A stretch of DNA of 33,460 nucleotides from an uncultured Verrucomicrobiota bacterium (GTDB lineage Bacteria > Verrucomicrobiota > Verrucomicrobiia > Limisphaerales > JAJXZI01). The stretch spans positions 1 through 33,460 of the forward strand of contig CAINDV010000573.1 of NCBI GenBank assembly GCA_903847485.1. Reading direction: 5' to 3'. A program made the position numbers and the translations under genes. Shown piece after piece: positions 8,801 to 16,700 of this stretch; position 1 is the stretch's first letter, and each line of letters begins with the position of its first letter. The notes below the pieces were generated by a model, which saw only the letters and a program-made list of their open reading frames with translations, made no database searches and was not told the DNA's origin.

Positions 8801-10747
8801 TCTACCCTCTACATCCTGCAGGCTTTGTCTGACAACGGCGGTGGGAAGCACGAGGCAATTGACCCGATTGAAATCGATCGCTGGCACGGAATCGGCCTGG
8901 CAAACGTTAAGCGGGCGGGATTTGAGGCCATCTTCAATCACTGTGACAAGCCGTCCTATTTGGCGCTACCCAGGCATCTGTCGAATGGTTTCAAGGTGGA
9001 CTTCGCATTCATCGACGGCTCACATCTGTTCGACGACACCTTGCTGGATGCCTGTTACATCGATCGAATGCTTTCCGAGAACGGCATTTTAGTCTTCGAT
9101 GATTGGAATTGGATGCCCGCAGTGCGCGCTGCGGCAAGTTTTGTCGAAAGAAACCTACCGTATGAGTTGGTCCCGACGCCGATGTCCGCAAAGCTGCGTG
9201 TGCTTCGAAAAACCGCTCAACCGCCGCGGGAATGGGATCACTTCGTGCCGTTTGAGGTCCTATCAGATACCGACATAAAGAGGCAATTGTCAGCTAATGC
9301 TACCGTCAATCAAAACGCCGATGCCAAGTTGGAGGTGCTGCAAGCGAGAGCCGATAAAGCTAGCCCACCACCACCCGCCGGTGGAGCGCATTCCAAGATG
9401 AACATTGCGCTTGTGATGGCGCCAATATGGAACATTCAGGAGCCCCCATTGTCGGTGGCGTATATCTCAGGGGTTCTGAAGTCTGCAGGCTATAACGTTA
9501 GCTGCCATGACTTTAGCAACATATTCTATAGTCTGCTCCCGAAGGATGTGAAGCAGGAGATTGACCAGATGTACTTACCAAAAGGGTGGCTGAAAGACTT
9601 CAACTCGTGGAAGAAAATGTATCTGCCTGACGCATTAGTTATGCATTGGGTGGAACTCATTATGGCTTCGAGACCAAGAGTGGTTGGCTTCTCGGTGTAC
9701 TACACCAACCTCGCAGCTTCCTTGTTGTTGGCGAGCACCCTCAAGAAGGTTTCTCCCGAGACTGTGATAGTCTTCGGTGGAGCGCAGTGCTTGTACATGG
9801 AAACCGCACCAGGTGCCCCTTATGACTATATGGTCGTTGGGGAAGGTGAAGAAACCATCGTTGAGTTGGTTCGCCGGCTTGAGCAAAACGAACCAATGGA
9901 CAAATGCGCTGGTTTGGTGTTCATCCGGGATGGGCAAGTCATCGACACAGGCACGCGCCCTTTGATTCCTGACCTCAGCGTGATCCCTTACCCTGACTTT
10001 GGTGATTTTGATCCCAAGTTGTATCCATCAAAGAATCTGCCGATGTTCACGAGCCGCGGCTGCATAAACCGTTGCAGCTTTTGCGCAGAAAGTTCCCAGT
10101 GGGTGAGGTTTAGATATCGGCTGGCCAAGGATATCGTGTCGGAAATGGAATGGCACATGCAGAGGTACCAGCCTGCTTACTTTGATCTGACGGACTCATT
10201 AATCAATGGCAATTTCAGGGAGTTTGAGGCGATTTGTGATTTGATTATCGAGCGCGGCCTGAAGGTAGCCTGGGGTGGAAAGGCCCGCATCGATCCAAGG
10301 ATGACAAAAGCTTTCATGGCCAAAGCATATAGGGCCGGCCTCCGGTATTTGATGTACGGCATTGAAAGTGGCTCTCAAGCGGTATTAGACCATATGCTCA
10401 AGCATATCAAGGTGCCAGTTGTTGAGGAAGTGATCCGAGACACCAAGGAAGCTGGTGTGCAGGTGGGTGGCTTCTTTATTGTAGGTTATGTAAATGAAAC
10501 GGAGGAAGACTTTCAGGCAACGTTGGATTTTCTGCGGCGCAACCGAGATAACATCGACATAGTGTTCCCGGGGAATGGCCTGGCGATACAGAAAGGTTCC
10601 TTGCTCCACGAGAAAGCAAGAGATTACGGGATCGTTCTCCCTGAAGATGGACAGTGGCGGACGGACGATGGGAGTAATACTTCTAGCATCCGGGCAGACC
10701 GGGTTGCCCGGTTCCGGGCTCTAGTATCCGAGCTCTACCAGCGTTAA
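5864..10747 (+). CDS. Five-module fusion: sulfotransferase, methyltransferase, GT-B, methyltransferase, B12 radical SAM
   Basis: Single 1627-aa frame with five enzyme-like modules. (1) About 20-275: PAPS-dependent sulfotransferase, with 5'-phosphate loop SWPKAGTHLL and 3'-phosphate motif VRDPREVLCS. (2) About 305-505: class I SAM methyltransferase (VDLGAGS, LCINVLDHT). (3) About 514-885: GT-B-like transferase resembling CDP-glycerol or capsule transferases (KLHPQQNP, then SVASTMALEAFRLGVPTL). (4) About 910-1115: second SAM methyltransferase of the Methyltransf_24 type (LEVGFAYGYSTLY, FAFIDGSH). (5) 1179-1627: B12-binding domain plus radical SAM, with C1400-x3-C1404-x2-C1407 in RGCINRCSFC. Proline-rich or disordered linkers separate modules. 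The start is uncertain: ATG 5864 overlaps the GSCFA gene, ATG 5915 starts just before the sulfotransferase core, and neither has a clear ribosome-binding site. The likely role is modification of a glycan or lipid-linked glycan; substrates are unknown. Confidence 0.88.
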   Translation: MRSLLESSRVSVSTKSTMPTYRVLCNSWPKAGTHLLLELTRLAIGEGKWYHDKDIKYQGDAGLISQVEERLKNYEGQSFAIKGHYGHTTAIEAFLAEHRFAHLFTVRDPREVLCSTQRWLRDLRSDWPVSRHIASLDPESQLEKIILGLPLLWPFDCDCAVRWDQPLPDRYAALTLWLATPDCCVLAYEDLAGARGVSAQFAAIERALRQVQIPFDHGDISQITRLICNPASATFHTGPSSNWENVFTDRHRHLFVEHGGEALVERLGYAPTFSYKPRAERQPVAPVVTAVENSESAILGTHSDKSAWSRAQKAEYEYHTHSQARKTGQFTKNTEKLFRLFQLDPEAYNGRTIVDLGAGSQLRSKYFRGARIAAVEPLASKFLTGISWCDLNDAWKLYSQSAEVFLPELVGEADLVLCINVLDHTYNPTAILANARRYLRSGGTCVLSVDLCERTNEMHPIALNEESLLTIITQTGFEIQRDYKGLVDSIAYGHGVAWTLVLKPASEIRNDVTRPIWLVCSNSSHVKLFGPVARELKAHGWTPTFVSLDNYYGQGSAQALRDMGLERLELPTNHPDQDWYERTHQQRQAWGAEAAKAVQEMFEINAPQVLVVANDTGVLEQFFVQAAERFGTRTVLVQEGALRSPTVNPATGEHTTVMGDGGCELICTWGEGLAGRLRKRGVNGTVEVVGNPLFDLPLPPPTASGGAPETILLIGQCFGKYGELSLEQEHATYEQLIRAILQRKQYRLVFKLHPQQNPEYYAGLHERLGRSFEFLTGGESLASIRTADLVVSVASTMALEAFRLGVPTLTLHYLAPFEVPDLVRLPGGCSSEDEFHRYLDEPESWKGQRSNPESDEAITRELFYKLDGKACERMGVAMENLVSSPIVKRPAVTSVSASTHTRDHHPKNEMTPNQFNTQSGPGWAILQELYATKKALDLAGKVHDLEMGGVPLATGLLLYDLVRQHRPSQTLEVGFAYGYSTLYILQALSDNGGGKHEAIDPIEIDRWHGIGLANVKRAGFEAIFNHCDKPSYLALPRHLSNGFKVDFAFIDGSHLFDDTLLDACYIDRMLSENGILVFDDWNWMPAVRAAASFVERNLPYELVPTPMSAKLRVLRKTAQPPREWDHFVPFEVLSDTDIKRQLSANATVNQNADAKLEVLQARADKASPPPPAGGAHSKMNIALVMAPIWNIQEPPLSVAYISGVLKSAGYNVSCHDFSNIFYSLLPKDVKQEIDQMYLPKGWLKDFNSWKKMYLPDALVMHWVELIMASRPRVVGFSVYYTNLAASLLLASTLKKVSPETVIVFGGAQCLYMETAPGAPYDYMVVGEGEETIVELVRRLEQNEPMDKCAGLVFIRDGQVIDTGTRPLIPDLSVIPYPDFGDFDPKLYPSKNLPMFTSRGCINRCSFCAESSQWVRFRYRLAKDIVSEMEWHMQRYQPAYFDLTDSLINGNFREFEAICDLIIERGLKVAWGGKARIDPRMTKAFMAKAYRAGLRYLMYGIESGSQAVLDHMLKHIKVPVVEEVIRDTKEAGVQVGGFFIVGYVNETEEDFQATLDFLRRNRDNIDIVFPGNGLAIQKGSLLHEKARDYGIVLPEDGQWRTDDGSNTSSIRADRVARFRALVSELYQR

Positions 10748-10781
10748 AAGCCCGGTTGCCTAAATTTCACCCCTAATTGTT
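10748..10781. other. 34-base gap between the two giant genes
   Basis: No terminator or promoter is visible between the 1627-aa and 2549-aa genes. The short gap supports co-transcription. No Shine-Dalgarno sequence is apparent before the GTG at 10782. Confidence 0.5.
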
Positions 10782-13700
10782 GTGCAAAGTCTAGAAATAA
10801 GTGTCATCCTATGTTCGTATAATCGTGCCTCGACCTTGGTGCGTTGCCTAGAACATTTTTGCCAACAGACGCTTGCAGCGCACCGCTGGGAGGTGGTGCT
10901 CGTAAACGACGGTTCGACCGATGACACGCACGAAGTGGTTCATAAAAAGCAATGGCCTTTTCAACTGCGCTACATACGGCAGGAGAACACCGGCCTGGCC
11001 GGAGCCAGAAACACCGCCATTCAAGCAGCACAGGGCAACATACTTCTTCTAATCAACGACGACACCATGGCGGCGCCCGATTTCATAGAAAAGCACCTGG
11101 CCGCCCAAAACGCGCATCCACGCAGCATGGTTTTAGGTGCGTTCGACTATGAACCGTGGGCGTTGGAAAGCGCTTTCATGCAAGTGGTGAACCATTCCAC
11201 GGTCGTGTTTGGTTATCCGGACCTGACGCCGGGCGGGAAATATGACTACATGTTTTCCTATACCTGCAATCTCTCCGTTCCCGCCGAAGCCTATCAGCAG
11301 GCCGGCCTGTTTGACACTTCGTTCAAAAGTTATGGGGCGGAAGACACTGAGATGGGGTATCGCCTCGAAAAGGCAGGCTATCGTGTCGTCTATTGTCCTG
11401 AAGCTCACGCAGACCATGCCCACGCATTGACTGTGGATGAATTCATCAAGCGGCAGATCAATGTTGGGTCGAACTTCGCTCGCTTTTTCCGCATCCATCC
11501 GGAAGTCATCCGGCAGCCCCGCTGGGGGCGCGCCTGTGAATCCAGCCGCTTTCAAGTCGAATGCAATGTGGAGGCCCAGGCGGAGGCAATCAGCAAGACG
11601 GTCCAGGAAATCCGAAACATTGAAGCCGCCTGGAAAAAGGCCGACGAAAAGAAGCGGCCAGATCTCGTTGCCAAAATGGAACCGCTGGTGAGGCAAATCT
11701 CCGGCTACTATTGGATGGCCGGCCTGGCCAAGGGAATGCAGCGGGAGGAGTTGAATTCGTTTTCGCAACTGCCGGACCGCCGTCTGCCGATGGTGCCGGG
11801 CGCCTTCGGTCTGGAACTGGCCTCCGGGCTGGCGCTCAGCGTGATCCTGCCCACCTACAACCGCCTGTCCGTGCTGCAGGAATGTCTCGCCAGGCTCGTC
11901 ACGCAGACGCTCGCCCCAGATCGTTTCGAGGTGCTGATCTGCGATGACGGTTCCACCGACGGCACCCAAGCCTTCATGGAAACCTACTCGGCGCCCTTCC
12001 GCGTCCAGTATCTGCGCGATAAGAACCAGGGGCCGGGCATGGCGCGCAACCGTGGCATCACCCATGCCCAGGGCAAGATCGCCGTCATCATCAATGACGA
12101 CACGATGTTGTCTCCAACCGCATTGCAACAACACCTCGAGTGCCACCTGCAATGGAACGACGCGCCGATCGCCGTGATGGGCGCGTATTGGCCTTCGAAG
12201 AACTGCGTGCCTACGCCGCTGCAATGCGTCGTGGACGAGTTGTTTTTTCCGCGCGATGAATTGGAACCGAACCGCCTGCACGATTTCCGCGCGATGTGGA
12301 CCTGCAATCTGAGTCTGGCGGTGAAGGCGTTGCGGGACAGCGGCGGTTTCGATGACCGTTTCTACATGGCCGCCGCCGAGGATACGGACCTCGGCATCCG
12401 CCTGGCCGAACAATACGGCTACCGGATTTTGTATCGTCCGGACATCATCGCTTTCCACCAGCACCAGCATTCCTTTGACTCCTTCAAACGCAGTTGCCTG
12501 CTCCGCGGGCGGATGACCTACCATCTGGTGGCTAAACATCCCTGGCTCATCCCGCAATGGTTTGGCATCACTGAATTCGACGGCTGGGGTATCTCCCAGT
12601 TGAAGGAACGCGTCGCTCAACTGAGCGTCGGCATCCCCGAAATCGAAATAAAACTCCGTGCGCTGGAACAGTTGTTCAAAGAAGCGGGGCCCGATCCCGA
12701 CCCAGCCATGGCGCGCAGGCTGGCGCTTCAAATCCGGCCTGAACTTGCAAAACTGCATTTGTATTACAATCGTCAGGGCACCGTGCTGGAGATCGAGAAA
12801 CAGCAACTTGCGCTGGATTCGCAGTTCACCGACAATCTTTACTACAAACGCTTCCCCCTGCGGAACTCATGGTCAAACCGGTTCGCTTTTTCGATCGTGC
12901 TTCCGGCTGACAAGGAAACGGGGTTGGATCGCGCATTGTCTAGTCTGCGCCATCAATCCTACTGTTCCTGGGAGTTGGTCCTCGTTGATCGCACCGAAAA
13001 AGGAAGCCTGCGCACAAGGGCCAAGGACCTTTTACGGCAGTCCGTCCGCTGCCACTATATTCACTGCCCGGATGTCACCGAGGCCGAGGCCATCCGCACG
13101 GGCACGGAAATCGCGCAGGGGAACCTGTTCCTGGTTTTGAAACCCGGCACCGTGCTGCACGAACATTTTCTGCACTCCATCTTTCATGCGTCCCAGGGTT
13201 CGGAGGCCGGCCTGTTTTGTCCGAATGAAACCCGAAAAAAGGCGGCAGCCAGGCCGGGAGACGTCGTTGATCCTCTCACCAGCCCCGGCGATAAGGTGCC
13301 ATCACCGTTCTCGGTGGTTCGCGCGGTGCTGTGGAAACGATTTTACAGCCGCGATATTTGCAACGAAAACTGGTGGAACCGGCTCTGCGAACGAATCATC
13401 CGCGCCGGTTTCCCCATCAAGCAGGTCCCGGTTGCTTTCTTGAAGAAACCGGAAAACATGCCTTCCGTGCCGGCACCACCTGCTCCGATGCGTTCCGCCG
13501 TTGAGTCGCTGGCCATGCTGTTGATTGCCACGAACTGGCGCGAAACCGTGCTCGCGAGAATGGAGGAACCAAGTCCGGAACTGCTTTCCTGTCTGCGGGA
13601 GAAAGCCGCAGCGGCCCGTGTCGGTGGTGATGCCGACCTCGCCGCCCGGCTTGACGAAATGATCAGCGATTTGGAGGCGTTTTTTCCGGAGCATTCCCCG

Positions 13701-16700
13701 AAAGAACGCCAGGGGCTTGAACTGAGCGTGGTTATCCCCACCTTCAATCGCAAAGACAAACTGTTGCGCTGCCTGGACATGCTCTCCCGCCAGTCGCTTC
13801 CGTTTTCCTGGTTTGAAGTGATCATCGTGGACGACGGCTCGACTGACGACACTGAGAAGGCGTTGCGAAAGCAAAAGTATCCGTTCCAATTGCGCATTTT
13901 CAAACAGTCCAATCTGGGGCCGGCGGCGGCGAGGAACCGCGGAATTGCGGAAGCCAGCGGCAATATCATCGTGTTTCTGGGAGACGACATTTACGCTCCG
14001 GCCGACTTCCTAAAGGGGCATCTTCGTCATCACCGGATTTTCCCCGAGGCGGGTGAGGCGCTACTCGGCCACATTGACTGGGCCACAGGGTTGACCGTCA
14101 CTCCGTTCATGGAATTCATCACCGGCCCTTCCGGCGCTCAATTTTCCTTTGACAGCATCCGCGATCCCGAGAACGTGGGCTCCATCCACTTCTACACCAG
14201 CAATCTTTCGTTGAAGAAGAAATATCTGCTTCTGGAACAGCCCGTCTTCGACGCGAAATTCATCCACGCCGCCTGCGAGGACACCGATCTTGGTTACCGT
14301 CTGGCCAAACGCGGCATGCGGCTGCGGTATCGCGCCAAGATCATGGTCCATCACGACCATCCCACCGACATTACCCGGTTCAGCCAGCGCCAGTTTCGGG
14401 CCGGTCAAATGTCCCTTCTCTTTGCCGCCAAACATCCCGAGAGCACCATGGCCATTGAGATCAGCGATTATCTGCAATCAAAACAGGAGGTCTTTGCCGA
14501 AGTGTTCAATGACGACGCGCACCAGAAACTCTTGGCCGAGGCAGTCAGGCTGGAGCGCGCCATCACCGTTGCCAGCGGCATTAAACCTGAAAAATGCATC
14601 CCGCTTGAGAAAGTCTACTCGCAAATCCTCCAACGCTTCTACACGCGGGGGGTATTGTCTGGCGCAGACCGCCGCACGCCACCACAGGCCATGCCGGCCA
14701 GTCGGGTTAACGCCCCTGCAACGATGACCTTTGTCCACCCCGCCGCCGCCGCGCCAAGGGTGTCCATTGTCATTCCCACCTTCAACAAACTCGAACTCAC
14801 CCGCCAGTGCCTCCTGTCGCTTCAAAAATACACCGTATCTCATCCATGCGAACTCATCGTCGTGGATAACGGCTCCACCGACGGGACCGTGGGCTTCCTC
14901 AAGTCAGAAGAAACCGCAGGTCATTTGCGGGCCGTTCTCAATCCTAAGAATCTGGGTTTCGCCAAGGCTTGTAATCAAGGAGCCGAAGTGGCGCGGGGGC
15001 GCTATGTCGTGTTCATGAACAATGACACCGAAGTCCAGAATGGATGGCTCGCCCCGATGATTTCGCTCGCGGAAACCGACGCCACTATCGCTGGCGTGGG
15101 GAGTAAACTGCTCTTCCCGGACGGCACGTTGCAGCACGCGGGCGTGGCCCTCGGCGAAGTCGTGGGGCGGGATCCGCTTTTGGCCGTGCATACGTTTTAC
15201 AAGGCCCCGGCGGATTTGCCGGAGGCGAATCAGCGCCGGGTTTATCAAGCGCTGACTGCGGCTTGCCTGCTGGTCCGCAAGTCGGCCTTTGATGCGGTGG
15301 GTGGTTTTGACGAGGGTTTTTGGAACGGTTACGAAGACGTGGATCTATGCCTGCGGTTCCAGGAGCGTGGCTGGCTAATGGTTTATGAACCGGCCAGCGT
15401 GGTCATTCATCACGAATCGCAGAGCGGCCCGGCCCGGTTCCAGAAGGTCCAGGAGAACATCCGGCGGCTGCACCAGAAGTGGTTGGGCAAGGCGAAACTG
15501 GATGTAATCGTGGCTGCGGATGGAGCTGTAACTCCGGCAGCGACCACGCGTATCCGGCCGTATGTCCCGGGCACCAGCGGGGCGGCTCCAACCAGCATCG
15601 TCGTCCTTAGCCACAACCAGCTTGCCCATACCAAGGCTTGTTTGGAAAGCATCGCGCGGCATACGTCCGAGCCTTATGAGTTGATTCTGGTGGATAACGC
15701 GTCCACCGACGGGACGTTGCCTTACCTCCAAGAGTATGCGGCCCAGCACGAACGAGTGCTGGTGGTGGCCAATCGGACGAATCGCGGATTCGCGGCGGGT
15801 AACAACCAGGGGATGGCGCTGGCCACCGGCAGGCAGGTGCTGCTCTTAAACAATGACACGGTGGTGACGCCAGGATGGCTGGGAAACATGCTCAGGGTCT
15901 TGCGCGAGCATCCCCAGACCGGCGTCGTGGGCCCGCGCTCGAACCGGGTGCTGGGGCGGCAACAGGTGGACGGGGGCGGTTACACGTCTCTGGATGAGCT
16001 GCCGGCTTTTGCGGCGGCGTGGGCCGAGAAACATGCGGGTGAATCACGATTAGCCAATCGAGTGGTGGGCTTCTGCCTGCTGGCCCGCCGCGAGGTGATC
16101 GAGACGGTGGGCGGGTTGGATGAGCAGTTCGGCTCCGGCAACTTCGAGGATGACGATTTTTGCATCCGTGCTCATCTCGCCGGCTTTGAGACCCGAATTG
16201 CGGATGACTCCTTTGTGCATCATGTGGGTAGCGCGACTTTCACCGGCGCGGGCATTGACTACTCCAAAGCCATGCAGACCAATTGGAGTCTGTTCAAGAG
16301 TAAGTGGGCCATTCCGCCGGAAACGCCGCCGGTTCCGGGCTATCTCACACCGGATGTGGCTCCGCCGGGCGTGGCGCTGAAGGTGCCCTTGCCGGAACTA
16401 CGGCTGACTCACCAGACATCGGCCAATGGCCGGTGCTGGATGGACAAACTCCTGACGGCGGCAGCCGCCAAGGCCAGGCCAATCGCCTTGCCCCCCTGCG
16501 CCCTCCTGGGCCATCTCGGCGAGGCGCGGCAGTTCTTCAACAACAAGAAATTCCCCGCCGCATGGGGCGCGGTGCGGGCGGCGCTCAAACATCGTCCGTT
16601 TCATCCGGAGGCATATCTGTTACTGGCGGAGATCGCTCTCGCAGCGCAAGATTCCGTGGCGGCCCGGGCTTGCGCCCAGTTCGCCCGGCACATCGCGCCG

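Noticed and set aside
11133-12806. 557-codon open frame on the minus strand inside the GT2 gene
   Set aside because: Shadow of the plus-strand GT2 modules, which show clear conserved motifs; the antisense product has no recognisable domain.
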